NCBI RefSeq assembly: GCF_020615385.1
Contig: NZ_JAJAVB010000002.1
Location: forward strand, 484,265-548,264
Source of the DNA: Jiella soli
GTDB taxonomy: Bacteria > Pseudomonadota > Alphaproteobacteria > Rhizobiales > Rhizobiaceae
Direction: 5' to 3'
Length of the DNA stretch: 64,000 nt
In this document: positions 45,095 through 54,377 of the stretch, piece by piece
Layout of the letters: the number at the start of each line of letters is the position of its first letter
Numbering within the stretch: the stretch's first letter is position 1
Notes under the pieces: model-generated
Seen by the model: the letters and a program-made list of their open reading frames with translations, nothing else
What the model was told of the DNA's origin: nothing
Databases searched by the model: none
Translations under genes and position numbers: made by a program

Positions 45095-48000
45095 TCAGGC
45101 GATCGCGGCCGGCCGGCGTTGGCGCTCCCGCCCGGCGGCATCGTCCTCGGATCGATCGTCGTCGCCGCGCTCCGTCGTCCCGGCTCCATCCTCCAGCGCG
45201 GCGAGCCGCGCTTCGACCGCCGCCTTCACCTCGGCAACGGCGGCCTGCTTGACCGGACCGTAGCCGCGCATGTCCATGGGCGCGGCTGCGATCGCGACGA
45301 GCTCGGCCTCCGGCACCTCGCCAAGCCGTGCGAGGAGCTGGTCGACGACTCCCTCGTACCAGCCGACCAGCGCGCGCTCCATCCGGCGCTCCTCGGTATA
45401 GCCGAAGGGATCGAAGGGGGTCCCGCGCAGCCGCTTCATCGGGGCCAGCATTCGAAACGCACCGATCATCCACGGACCGAAACGTTTCTTCAGCGGCCGG
45501 CCGCCGGCATCCGTCGCCCCGTTCAGCATCGGCGGGGCGAGGTGGAAGTTCAGCCGGTAGTCGCCGGTGAACCGCCGGGCGATGTCGGCGTGAAAGGCCG
45601 GATCCGTGTGGAGACGCGCCACCTCGTACTCGTCCTTGTAGGCCATCAGCTTGAACAGCGAGCGGGCCACCGCCTCGGCCAGCGCCTCCCCGCCCCGCCC
45701 CGAAGACGCCTGGCGCACCCGGTCGACGGCGGCGCGGAAGCGCCGCGCATAGGCCGCGTCCTGATAGGCGGTGAGGAACGCCTCGCGCCGGGAAACGAGC
45801 TGGTCGAGCGTCTCGACCTCGGGCTCCGGATCGCCGCCGGCGGAGCGCAGGAGCGCGGCAAGGCCGTCCGGGTCGGCGCGGGCGAGACGGCCGATCGCGA
45901 AGGCCTCGCGGTTCTTCTCGATGGCCACCCCGTTCAGCGTGATGGCGCGATCGAGCGCGGCAAGGCCGACCGGCACGAGCCCGCCCTGCCAGGCAAAGCC
46001 CAGCATCATGACATTGGCGAAGACGGCGTCGCCGAGCAGCGTTTCGGCCGCCGCGTTCGCGTCGAAGCTCGCGACGTTCTTCGGACCCGCGACGCGCTCG
46101 ATCGCCTTCAGCCGGCGGCGGGCCTGCAGGTCGGCATCGCGCAGGCGGACGATGTCCCCGGTCGGCATTTCGGCCATGTTGACCGCCGCCTTCATGCCCG
46201 CGCGATAGGTATTGGAGGCCTTCGGCGAGGAGGAGACGACGATGTCGCAGCCGATCAGCGCGTCCGCCGAACCCTCGTCGATCCGCACCTGATTGATCGC
46301 CTCGGGACGATCGGCGAGGCGCAGATAGCTGAGGACCGGGCCGAACTTCTGGGCAAAGCCGGTGAAGTCGAGCACCGAGGCGCCCTTACCCTCGAGATGC
46401 GCGGCCATGGCGATCAGCGCGCCGACGGTGATGACGCCGGTGCCGCCGACGCCGGTGACGAGGAGATCGAAGGGCTTGGCGAGCGACGGCAGGACCGGAT
46501 GCGGCAACGCGCCTGCCTTCGCCTCGGCATCGGTCTCGACCCGCTCGGGCCGCCGCCGCTCGCCGCCCTCGACGGTGACGAAGCTCGGGCAGAAGCCGTC
46601 GAGACAGGAGAAGTCCTTGTTGCAGTTCGACAGGCTGATCCGCCGCTTGGTGCCGAAGGGCGTCGGCTTGGGCTCCACGCTGAGGCAGTTGGAGGTCTTC
46701 GAGCAGTCGCCGCAGCCCTCGCAGACGAGGTCGTTGATCACGGCGAAGCGCTTGGGATCCTCCATCGTGCCGCGCTTGCGGCGGCGGCGCTTCTCGGTGG
46801 CGCAGGTCTGTTCGTAGATGAGAACCGTGACGCCCAAGATGTCGCGGAGTTCGCGCTGCACGGCGTCGAGTTCGGACCGGTGGTGGATGGTCGTGCCCGC
46901 CGGCAGATCGGGCGCGGCGAACTTTTCCGGCGTGTCGGAGACGAGCGCGACACGCGCGACGCCCTCGGCCCGCACCATATGCGCGATGGCATGCACGCTG
47001 ATCGGCCCATCCACCGGCTGGCCGCCAGTCATGGCGACGGCGTCGTTGAACAGGATCTTGTAGGTGATGTTGGCCTTCGCGGCGACCGCCTGCCGGATCG
47101 CCATCGAGCCGGAATGGTAGTAGGTGCCCTCGCCGAGATTCTGGAAGACGTGGCGGTTGCCGGTGAAGCGGCTGGAGGCCGCCCAATTGACACCCTCGCC
47201 GCCCATCTGGATCAGCGATGTCGTATCGCGGTCCATCCAGCTCGCCATGAAATGGCAGCCGATGCCGGCGAGCGCCTGGCTGCCCTCCGGCACCCGGGTC
47301 GAGGAATTGTGCGGGCAGCCCGAGCAAAAATACGGCGTGCGCGTCGCGCCCGGCACCTGGATCGTCCGGTCGGCCGCGCCTGCGAGGGACGCGGCACGCT
47401 TGGGAAGGCCGAGTTCCGGGATGAAGCGGTCGAGGCGGCGGGCGACGAGCGGCGCCAGCATCCGCGGCGAGAGCTCACCGGTCCACGGCACCAGCCGCTC
47501 GCCGTCCTCGTCGCGCTTTCCGACCATGCGCTGCGGCTTCTCGCCGGGAAAATCGTAGAAATATTCCTTGAACTGGCTCTCGATGATGCCGCGCTTCTCC
47601 TCGACGACGAGAACCTCCTCCTTGCCCCGCACGAAGCGGAGCGCGGCGCCGCGGGCGAGCGGCCAGACTAGGCCGACCTTGTAGATGTCGATGCCGAGCC
47701 GGCGGCATTCTGCTTCATCCAGCCCGATGAGCCGCAGCGCCTCCAGGAGATCGAGATGGCCCTTGCCGGTGGTCACGATCCCGTAGCGCGCATCCTTGAT
47801 GTCGTAGATCGCCCGGTCGATCGGATTGGCCTCGGCAAATGCGAAGACGGCCGCCTTCTTGTCGACGAGCCGCTCCTCGATCTGCGGCCCCGGCAGGTCC
47901 GGCCAGCGATAGTGGAGCCCCGAGGGCGGCGGGGTGTAGTCCGGCCGGGCGAAGCGGCGCGGCGGGCAAAGCTCCAGCGATGCCGCCGCCTCCACCGTTT

Positions 48001-48649
48001 CCGAGACCGCCTTGAAGCCGACCCACATGCCGGAGAAGCGCGACAGCGCGTAGCCATATTCGGCGAAGCTCAGATATTCGGCGATCGAGGCCGGGTTCAG
48101 CGTCGGCATGAACCAGGCCATGAAGGCGACGTCCGACTGATGCGGCATCGACGAGGACACGCAGCCATGGTCGTCGCCGGCGACGACGAGGACGCCGCCA
48201 TGCGGCGACGAACCGTAGGCGTTGCCGTGCTTGAGGGCGTCACCGGCGCGGTCGACGCCCGGGCCCTTGCCGTACCAGAGGCCGAACACGCCCTCGACGG
48301 TCCGGTTCGGATCGCTCTCGACCTGCTGCGTTCCGAGGATGGCGGTGGCGGCGAGATCCTCGTTGACGGCCGGAAGGAATTCGATCCGGTGCTCGTCAAG
48401 AAGCGACTTCACTCGCCAGGCTTCGAGATCGACGCCGCCAAGCGGCGAGCCGCGATAGCCGGAGACGAAGCCGGCCGTGTCGAGCCCGGCTTCCCGGTCT
48501 CGCCGCGCCTGGTCGAGGACGGCGCGCATGAGCGCCTGCGTGCCGGTCAGATAGACCCGCCCCGTCTGCCGCGCATAGCGGTCCTCCAGGCGGTAGTCGG
48601 CGTCAAACAGGCCGGCGGCTTCGCTCGGGGCTGCGGCGATGGCTGACAT
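45095..48649 (-). CDS. Indolepyruvate (arylpyruvate):ferredoxin oxidoreductase, fused subunits
   Basis: An 1184-residue single-chain 2-oxoacid:ferredoxin oxidoreductase. The N-terminal half holds the transketolase-like pyrimidine-binding and thiamine diphosphate regions (GIGCHFMASWMDRDTTSL and NDAVAMTGGQPVDG). A ferredoxin-type [4Fe-4S] area follows (CEGCGDCSKTSNC, then CNKDFSCLDGFCP), then the gamma domain (LVTGVGGTGVITVGALIAMA) and a C-terminal DUF6537 region. It converts indolepyruvate or phenylpyruvate to indoleacetyl- or phenylacetyl-CoA with ferredoxin reduction. GGGAGG precedes the ATG. It diverges from an Lrp-type regulator and lies next to the paa genes, which would consume phenylacetyl-CoA. 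Confidence 0.93.
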   Translation of the reverse strand: MSAIAAAPSEAAGLFDADYRLEDRYARQTGRVYLTGTQALMRAVLDQARRDREAGLDTAGFVSGYRGSPLGGVDLEAWRVKSLLDEHRIEFLPAVNEDLAATAILGTQQVESDPNRTVEGVFGLWYGKGPGVDRAGDALKHGNAYGSSPHGGVLVVAGDDHGCVSSSMPHQSDVAFMAWFMPTLNPASIAEYLSFAEYGYALSRFSGMWVGFKAVSETVEAAASLELCPPRRFARPDYTPPPSGLHYRWPDLPGPQIEERLVDKKAAVFAFAEANPIDRAIYDIKDARYGIVTTGKGHLDLLEALRLIGLDEAECRRLGIDIYKVGLVWPLARGAALRFVRGKEEVLVVEEKRGIIESQFKEYFYDFPGEKPQRMVGKRDEDGERLVPWTGELSPRMLAPLVARRLDRFIPELGLPKRAASLAGAADRTIQVPGATRTPYFCSGCPHNSSTRVPEGSQALAGIGCHFMASWMDRDTTSLIQMGGEGVNWAASSRFTGNRHVFQNLGEGTYYHSGSMAIRQAVAAKANITYKILFNDAVAMTGGQPVDGPISVHAIAHMVRAEGVARVALVSDTPEKFAAPDLPAGTTIHHRSELDAVQRELRDILGVTVLIYEQTCATEKRRRRKRGTMEDPKRFAVINDLVCEGCGDCSKTSNCLSVEPKPTPFGTKRRISLSNCNKDFSCLDGFCPSFVTVEGGERRRPERVETDAEAKAGALPHPVLPSLAKPFDLLVTGVGGTGVITVGALIAMAAHLEGKGASVLDFTGFAQKFGPVLSYLRLADRPEAINQVRIDEGSADALIGCDIVVSSSPKASNTYRAGMKAAVNMAEMPTGDIVRLRDADLQARRRLKAIERVAGPKNVASFDANAAAETLLGDAVFANVMMLGFAWQGGLVPVGLAALDRAITLNGVAIEKNREAFAIGRLARADPDGLAALLRSAGGDPEPEVETLDQLVSRREAFLTAYQDAAYARRFRAAVDRVRQASSGRGGEALAEAVARSLFKLMAYKDEYEVARLHTDPAFHADIARRFTGDYRLNFHLAPPMLNGATDAGGRPLKKRFGPWMIGAFRMLAPMKRLRGTPFDPFGYTEERRMERALVGWYEGVVDQLLARLGEVPEAELVAIAAAPMDMRGYGPVKQAAVAEVKAAVEARLAALEDGAGTTERGDDDRSEDDAAGRERQRRPAAIA

Positions 48650-48699
48650 GGTGGTCCTCCCAGTGCGATGGCGGTCTGGAACAATTCTAGTCGGATCGG

Positions 48700-48716
48700 C
48701 CGGCAGAACCTGCCGG
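48700..48716. promoter_or_regulatory. Inverted repeat in the divergent oxidoreductase/Lrp promoter
   Basis: A perfect 7-3-7 inverted repeat, CCGGCAG-AAC-CTGCCGG, lies in the 137-base divergent region. It is a candidate site for the neighbouring Lrp-type regulator, though Lrp sites are usually AT-richer. Confidence 0.4.
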
Positions 48717-48786
48717 AATGGCTTGATCCGGGCCTCGCTTATGGGAGATCCTGCCGATCGACGCCGTCCGGCTGAAAGGATCTGCC

Positions 48787-49257
48787 ATGACCTCGCTCAC
48801 CGATGCCGACCGTCGCATCCTGCGGCTGCTGCAGGCAGACGCTCGTCGCTCCAATCAGGAACTCGCCGATCTCGCCAATCTGTCGGCCTCGGCCTGCTGG
48901 CGGCGGGTCCGCTCGCTGGAGGAGGCGGGGATCATCAGGCGCTATGCGGCGATCGTCGATGCCGAGCGGGCCGGATTTCAGTTCAGCGCCATCGTCCATG
49001 TGACGCTGACGCGGCACGAGGCCTCGCATGTCGACGCCTTCATCTCCCGGATCGCCGACCGGCCGGAGGTGCTGGAATGTCTTTCGACGACCGGAGACGC
49101 GGACTATCACCTGAAGGTCGTCTGTGCCGACAAGGACGCCTACAACCGCTTCCTCGAACAGTTCCTGTTCAAGCTACCCGGCATCGCCCATGTCCGAACC
49201 AACCTCGTCCTGAAGGAGATCAAGTTCACCACCGCCCTGCCCTTCGACGGCAGCTGA
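48787..49257 (+). CDS. Lrp/AsnC-family transcriptional regulator
   Basis: A 156-residue regulator. The helix-turn-helix covers about residues 5-55 (LTDADRRILRLLQADARRSN, then LSASACWRRVRSLEEAGII), and a RAM ligand domain follows, with ECLSTTGDADYHLKVV and the C-terminal helix. The ligand is probably an aromatic amino acid or its oxo acid. AGGA precedes the ATG. Divergence from the arylpyruvate oxidoreductase gene suggests it controls that gene, as IorR-type regulators do elsewhere. Confidence 0.9.
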   Translation: MTSLTDADRRILRLLQADARRSNQELADLANLSASACWRRVRSLEEAGIIRRYAAIVDAERAGFQFSAIVHVTLTRHEASHVDAFISRIADRPEVLECLSTTGDADYHLKVVCADKDAYNRFLEQFLFKLPGIAHVRTNLVLKEIKFTTALPFDGS

Positions 49258-49316
49258 CGTCGGCAGCTCCGTCGGCGAGCGCGTTGGATGTCGGGTCCAA
49301 CTGAGAGCGGAGCGTC

Positions 49317-49934
49317 CTAGCTCTGGCTGCTCTCGGCGCCCGGCACCAGATCGTCGCGCAGCCCGGCGAGCGCCGTGCGGGTGGCGAAGTCGGCATAGTC
49401 CTGCCGGCTGAGGCCCCGGTCCGGGCGGAACCAGGTGAACACCCAGTTGAGCATGCCGAGAAGGCTCATGCTGACCGCCGTCAGCCGTGCCCGGTCGGTC
49501 GAAAGCCGGGGCTCGAGGGCGATTAGCGCATCCTGGAACCGGGTCAGAATCGCCCGCTCCACCAGCCGAATCCGCTTCGCATCCGCCTCGGGGAGCGCGT
49601 CGAGCGAACCGAGCTGCAGGCGATGCAGATCGTCGGCATCCTCGTAGAGTTCGAGCAACCGGCGCGACAGCGCCCGGAGGCGCGCCTCGCCGCACAGTCC
49701 CGCCTCGGCCTTGGCGAGGCTGGCGTCGATGTCCTGCAGATGCTCGTGCAGGATGTCGAAGATCAGGGCGTTGCGGTCCTTGTAGTAGTGGTAGAGCAAC
49801 GCCTTGGAGATGCCGCAGGCTTCGGCGATGCGAGCCATGGACGCGCGGCCGTTCTCCCATGACAGGATCTCCGCCGCCGCGCGGTGGATCGCCTGCCGCT
49901 TGTCGTCGTAGTCGCTCGCCCGCGGACGCGCCAT
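49317..49934 (-). CDS. TetR-family regulator at the end of the Liv/beta-oxidation operon
   Basis: A 205-residue TetR protein. The helix-turn-helix spans about residues 10-57 (KRQAIHRAAAEILSWENGRA, then IAEACGISKALLYHYYKDR), with a helical ligand domain after it. It starts eight bases after the stop of the fused hydratase/dehydrogenase gene, so it is co-transcribed with the liv genes. By analogy with PaaR-type TetR proteins that sense phenylacetyl-CoA it may repress this operon; a GACC-N4-GGTC palindrome in the divergent paaG/liv promoter is a candidate operator. Confidence 0.83.
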   Translation of the reverse strand: MARPRASDYDDKRQAIHRAAAEILSWENGRASMARIAEACGISKALLYHYYKDRNALIFDILHEHLQDIDASLAKAEAGLCGEARLRALSRRLLELYEDADDLHRLQLGSLDALPEADAKRIRLVERAILTRFQDALIALEPRLSTDRARLTAVSMSLLGMLNWVFTWFRPDRGLSRQDYADFATRTALAGLRDDLVPGAESSQS

Positions 49935-49942
49935 GGCCCGTC

Positions 49943-51949
49943 TCAGCCTGCCTTAAGAAGCCGCAGCAAGTCCGCCGACGGCTCGCGGGTGAGCGCCCGG
50001 GCGAGGCCCGACCGGCCGAGAGACCGGGCGGCGTGCATCGGCCCGCCCCGCCAGCGCGGGAAGCCATAGCCGTGGATCTCGACGAGATCGATCTCGCCCG
50101 GCTCGCCGGCGATGCCCTCGGCGATGATCGCCGCGCCTTCCTCGGCCATGCCGGCGACCAGCCGCTCGGCGATATCCGCCGGGTCACCCGCCGTATCGGA
50201 CGCATCGACGCCCGCCTGCCGCAACAGCGCGTCGACGGCCTCCGACGGTTTCGGCCGGCGGTCGCCCTCGGCATAATCGTACCATCCGCCGCCGCTCTTC
50301 TGGCCGAGGCGCCCGGCGCGCACGAGGTGATCGCCGAGCGTCTCCGGCACACTCTCGCCCGCTGCCCGCGCCGCCTCGCGCTGGCGGAAGGCGATGTCGA
50401 GGCCGCCGAGATCCTGCGCCTCGAAGGGCCCCATCGCGAAGCCATAGCCGCGCATCGCGGCGTCCACCTCGGCGACCGGAACGCCCGTCCGCACGAGGCT
50501 CTCGGCCTCGGCGCGGTAGCGTTTCAGGATGCGGTTGCCGATGAAGCCTTCGCAGATGCCGCTCTTCACGCCGATCTTGCCGAGCCGGCCGATGAGGGCG
50601 GAGGCGGTCGCGAGCGCTTCCTCAGACGTCTCCGGCACAGGCACGATTTCGACGAGCTTCATTACCTGGGCCGGGCTGAAGAAGTGCAGGCCGACGAAGC
50701 GCGAGGCGTCCGCGAGCCCTGCGGCGATCTTGCGCGGGTCGAGATAGGAGGTGTTGGTCGCGAGGATCGTCTGCGGCCGCACCGCCTCGCCAAGCCGCGC
50801 GAAGACATCGCGCTTGACCGCGAGGTCCTCGAAGACCGCCTCGATGACGAGGTCGGCTTGCGCGAAGGCCGAGAAATCCGTCGTCACGATGAGACGCGAG
50901 AGCGTCCCCGCCTCGTCCGGGACGAGGCCGCGCTTTGCCGCCGCTGCGATCGCTGAGGCGATCCGCGCCCTTGCGGCCTCGGCCGCCTCCAGCGTCGTCT
51001 CGGCCAGCGTCACGGCGAGGCCGCGCTGCAGGCAGGCCGTGGCGATGCCGGCACCCATGGTCCCGCCGCCGACGACGCCGACATGACGCAGGTCGCGCGC
51101 TCCGCCCGACTTTCCGCTCTTTGCGGCCCGGCGCTCGGCGAAGAAGACATGGCGCAGCGCCGCCGCCTGCGGCGCGTCCCTGAGACGCTCGAAGGCGGCC
51201 CGTTCGACACGCCGCGCCGCCTCGAAGGGCGTCCCGCATGATTGCCGGAGAACGTCGAGCGCGACCAGCGGCGCCTCCGCGCCGCGCGCCTTGCGGCGGA
51301 CGTCGGTCTCCTGCTCTGCCCAGAAGTCCGGTCCGGGATCTGCCGGCGCGTCGCGCTGCGACAGCGGCGTCGGAAGGCGGCCTGCCGCAAGCTCCTCGGC
51401 AAAGGCGATCGCCGCCTCGCGAAGATCGAAGGAAACCACCCGGTCGACGAGGCCGAGCGCCTGCGCCGTCTCGGCCGAGACGGGCTTGCCCCCGGTGATC
51501 AGCGGTACGGCTTCAGCGAGAGGCGTAACGCGCACCGTCCGCACCACGCCGCCCGATCCCGGAATGACGCCGAGGGTCACCTCCGGAAAGCCGATCCGCG
51601 TGCCCGCGAGCGCGATCCGGCCATGGCAGCCGAGCGCCATCTCCAGCCCGCCGCCGAGCGCATTGCCGTGCAGCGCCGCGACCACCGGGAAGGGCAGTGC
51701 CTCGACGATTTCCGCCACCTCGTAGATCGCCGGCGGCTCCGCCGTCTGCCCGAATTCGCGCACGTCCGCGCCGGCCATGAAGGTGCGCCCTGCGCAAAGA
51801 AGGACGGCCGCGCGCGGCGGATCGGCCTTCAGCGCGGCGAAGGCCTCGGCGAGGCCGCTGCGCACGGCGTGGCCGAGCGCATTCACCGGCGGGTTGTCGA
51901 CGATGATCAGCGCGATGTCGCCGGTCCGCTCGGTCGCGACGAGGGTCAT
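49943..51949 (-). CDS. Fused enoyl-CoA hydratase / 3-hydroxyacyl-CoA dehydrogenase (FadB/FadJ type)
   Basis: A 668-residue bifunctional beta-oxidation protein. Residues about 1-195 are a crotonase domain (NPPVNALGHAVRSGLAEAF and FMAGADVREFG). After a linker, the NAD-binding GVVGGGTMGAGIATACLQRG opens the dehydrogenase domain, followed by two C-terminal dehydrogenase repeats (VGLHFFSPAQVMKLVEIVP and GYGFAMGPFEAQDLGG). In the phenylacetate pathway the PaaF and PaaH steps need these activities, and no separate paaF or paaH is in the window, so this enzyme may serve both. GGGAGC precedes the ATG. It is five genes into the liv operon. Confidence 0.92.
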   Translation of the reverse strand: MTLVATERTGDIALIIVDNPPVNALGHAVRSGLAEAFAALKADPPRAAVLLCAGRTFMAGADVREFGQTAEPPAIYEVAEIVEALPFPVVAALHGNALGGGLEMALGCHGRIALAGTRIGFPEVTLGVIPGSGGVVRTVRVTPLAEAVPLITGGKPVSAETAQALGLVDRVVSFDLREAAIAFAEELAAGRLPTPLSQRDAPADPGPDFWAEQETDVRRKARGAEAPLVALDVLRQSCGTPFEAARRVERAAFERLRDAPQAAALRHVFFAERRAAKSGKSGGARDLRHVGVVGGGTMGAGIATACLQRGLAVTLAETTLEAAEAARARIASAIAAAAKRGLVPDEAGTLSRLIVTTDFSAFAQADLVIEAVFEDLAVKRDVFARLGEAVRPQTILATNTSYLDPRKIAAGLADASRFVGLHFFSPAQVMKLVEIVPVPETSEEALATASALIGRLGKIGVKSGICEGFIGNRILKRYRAEAESLVRTGVPVAEVDAAMRGYGFAMGPFEAQDLGGLDIAFRQREAARAAGESVPETLGDHLVRAGRLGQKSGGGWYDYAEGDRRPKPSEAVDALLRQAGVDASDTAGDPADIAERLVAGMAEEGAAIIAEGIAGEPGEIDLVEIHGYGFPRWRGGPMHAARSLGRSGLARALTREPSADLLRLLKAG

Positions 51950-51950
51950 G

Positions 51951-52655
51951 TCAGGCTCCCAGATAGGCTTCGCGGATCGCCGGGTCCGCGATGAGGTCCG
52001 CGGCGGAGCCGGACATCGCGATGCGCCCGGTCTCCATGACATAGCCGCGATCGACGATGGTGAGCGCCGCATAGGCGTTCTGCTCGACGAGAAGAACGGT
52101 GACGCCGCGCTCGCGCAGCGTCGTGATGGTCGAAAGGATCTGGTCCACCAGCACCGGCGCGAGGCCCATGGAGGGCTCGTCGAGCAGGATCAGCCGCGGC
52201 CGGCCCATCATCGCGCGGCCGATCGCCAGCATCTGCTGCTGGCCACCGGAAAGGCCGCCGGCCTGAAGATGACGCTTGTCCTTCAGGATCGGGAACAGCG
52301 CATACACGGCGTCACGATCCTCGCCGAGATCGGCACCGCGGCGGTGATAGGCGCCGAGGTCGAGGTTCTCCTCCACCGTGTGGTCGAGGAAGATCTGCCG
52401 ACCCTCCGGCGAGTGCGCGATGCCGAGCGCGGCGCGCGCATGATCCGGCCTGGCGGTGAGGTCCGCGCCGGCAAAGCGGATCGTCCCGGCCGTGACCGGC
52501 TGGACGCCTGAGATACAGCGCATCAGTGAGGATTTGCCGGCGCCGTTCGCCCCGACGATGGTGACGATCTCGCCCTCACTGATCGAAAGGTCGATGCCGT
52601 GCAGCACCTCGACCGGGCCGTAGGCGGTCTTGAGGCCCTTGATCTCAAGAAGCAT
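51951..52655 (-). CDS. livF: Branched-chain/aromatic-type ABC transporter ATPase (LivF)
   Basis: A 234-residue ATPase starting MLLEIKGLKTAYGPVEVLHG. Walker A is VGANGAGKSSL, signature LSGGQQQMLAIGRAM and Walker B LILLDEPSMGLAPVLVDQI. It pairs with LivG to energise import of branched-chain amino acids or aromatic acids. GGAGG precedes the ATG at 52655, which overlaps the livG end by 11 bases. One base separates its end from the hydratase/dehydrogenase start. Confidence 0.93.
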   Translation of the reverse strand: MLLEIKGLKTAYGPVEVLHGIDLSISEGEIVTIVGANGAGKSSLMRCISGVQPVTAGTIRFAGADLTARPDHARAALGIAHSPEGRQIFLDHTVEENLDLGAYHRRGADLGEDRDAVYALFPILKDKRHLQAGGLSGGQQQMLAIGRAMMGRPRLILLDEPSMGLAPVLVDQILSTITTLRERGVTVLLVEQNAYAALTIVDRGYVMETGRIAMSGSAADLIADPAIREAYLGA

Positions 52656-53436
52656 GGGCCGCCCTCGCCTCCGCCGCGCCATGAGCCCCGAGATAGGCCT
52701 CGATCACCCGCGGGTTCTCGCGGATATCCTCCGGCCGGCCCTCGGCGATCTTCCGGCCCTGGTCGAGGACGACGATGTGCGAGGAGATGCGCATGACCAT
52801 CCGCATGTCGTGTTCGATGAGGACCACGGCGGCACCCTCGGCGGCGATCTCCTGGACGAGGTCGTCGATCTCGCGGGTTTCCACCGCGTTGCAGCCGGCG
52901 GCCGGCTCGTCGAGCAGCAGGATGCGGCAGTCCATCACCAGCGCGCGGGCGATCTCGAGACGCTTCAACTGGCCGTAGGAGAGTTCCGAGGCGAGCCGGC
53001 CGGCGCGATCGCCGAGCCCGACGCGCTTCAGCGCGGCGCGGGAGGCCTCGCGGCTCTTGTCCGTCTCGCGCCGGCTGGACGGCAGGCCGAGAAGATCGGC
53101 GAGAAAGTTCGGGCGCTCCTTGAGATGGCGGCCGGCCATCACGTTGTCCTCGGCCGTCATCTGCGGGAAGACCTGCAGGTTCTGGAAGGTCCGCGCCATG
53201 CCCCGCTCGGCGAGGCGATGCGGCGGCAGGCCGGTGACATCCGTTCCGTCGATCGTCGCGCGGCCGGTATCGGCCGGATAGATGCCGCTGATCAGGTTGA
53301 ACAGCGTCGTCTTGCCCGCGCCGTTCGGCCCGATGATCGAGGTCACTTCGCCCCCGGCGGCCTCGAACCCGACGCCGTCGACGGCCCGCAGCCCGCCGAA
53401 GGAGATGCCGAAATTCTCGATCGCGAGAACGCTCAT
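52645..53436 (-). CDS. livG: Branched-chain/aromatic-type ABC transporter ATPase (LivG)
   Basis: A 263-residue ATPase with Walker A IGPNGAGKTTLFNLI, signature LSYGQLKRLEIARAL and Walker B ILLLDEPAAGCNAVETREI. The SYGQ form of the signature and the family insert after the Q-loop (NFLADLLGLPSSRRE) are typical of LivG. The ATG overlaps the livM stop (ATGA). In the Liv system LivG and LivF form a heterodimer on the inner face of the membrane. Confidence 0.93.
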   Translation of the reverse strand: MSVLAIENFGISFGGLRAVDGVGFEAAGGEVTSIIGPNGAGKTTLFNLISGIYPADTGRATIDGTDVTGLPPHRLAERGMARTFQNLQVFPQMTAEDNVMAGRHLKERPNFLADLLGLPSSRRETDKSREASRAALKRVGLGDRAGRLASELSYGQLKRLEIARALVMDCRILLLDEPAAGCNAVETREIDDLVQEIAAEGAAVVLIEHDMRMVMRISSHIVVLDQGRKIAEGRPEDIRENPRVIEAYLGAHGAAEARAAHAS

Positions 53437-54377
53437 TTGCGCCTCCGCAGGACGTCCGCGATCGCGGGCACGAGGCCGCGCCGCATCAGGATCATGGTCA
53501 GGACCATCACCGCGCCGAGGACGAGGTTCTCGTATTCGGCAAAGACCGTGAGGACCTGCGGCAGCGCCGTGAGGATCAGCGAACCGACGATGGCGCCGTA
53601 GACGGACCCGGCTCCGCCGAGCACCGCCATGGTCACCATTTCCACCGAATGCATGAAGCCGGCCGTATCCGGCGAGATATAGCCGTTGGCGAGCGCCAGC
53701 AGGGCGCCCGCGACGGCCGCATAGACCGCGGAGGTCACGAAGGCGGCGGACTTCGCCTTGGCCACGTCCACTCCCAGCGAGGCGGCCGCGACATCGCTGT
53801 CGTGGACCGCCTTCAGCGCCCGCCCCCAGGGGCTGTTGCCGAGATTGACGGCCAGAACCGCGCCGACCACCATGACGAGGCCGGTGAACCAGTACCAGGC
53901 TTCGGCCGTGTTCACCTTCAGCCCGACGAAGCGGAAGAGGTCGCGTGGATTGAAGCCGGAGACCACCATGCCGTCGGGCCCGCCGGTAAGCCAGGCTTCC
54001 TTCGACAGCACCATCCAGATCAGCATGCCGAGCCCGAGCGTCGCGATGGCGAGATAATAGCCGGACAGCCGCAGGATCGGCCGGCCGACGAGAAGCGCCA
54101 GGAGACCGGCGAGGACCGCGCCCGACAGCGCGGCCAGGAGCGAGGGAATGCCGTAGCCGGGCAGGATCGCCGCCGCATAGGCGCCGATGGCGAAGAAGCC
54201 GGCATGGCCGAGGCTGACCAGCCCGACATAGCCGAGCAGGACGACGATCCCGGTGACCGAGATGGCGTTGATGAAGACCAGCGAGCCGACCCGGTAGTAA
54301 TAGCTCGACGGAAACACCAGCGCGCCGAGGACGACGAGCGCGGCGGTGATGACGAGGGCCCTGAGCGTCGGTCCCAT
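53433..54377 (-). CDS. livM: Branched-chain/aromatic-type ABC transporter permease (LivM)
   Basis: A 314-residue hydrophobic permease. It has GIVVLLGYVGLVSLGHAGFF, the classic LivM motif, YYLAIATLGLGMLIWMVLSK and the ATPase-contact region GRALKAVHDSDVAAASLGVD. The ATG at 54377 overlaps the livH stop by one base. It forms the channel with LivH. Confidence 0.92.
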   Translation of the reverse strand: MGPTLRALVITAALVVLGALVFPSSYYYRVGSLVFINAISVTGIVVLLGYVGLVSLGHAGFFAIGAYAAAILPGYGIPSLLAALSGAVLAGLLALLVGRPILRLSGYYLAIATLGLGMLIWMVLSKEAWLTGGPDGMVVSGFNPRDLFRFVGLKVNTAEAWYWFTGLVMVVGAVLAVNLGNSPWGRALKAVHDSDVAAASLGVDVAKAKSAAFVTSAVYAAVAGALLALANGYISPDTAGFMHSVEMVTMAVLGGAGSVYGAIVGSLILTALPQVLTVFAEYENLVLGAVMVLTMILMRRGLVPAIADVLRRRK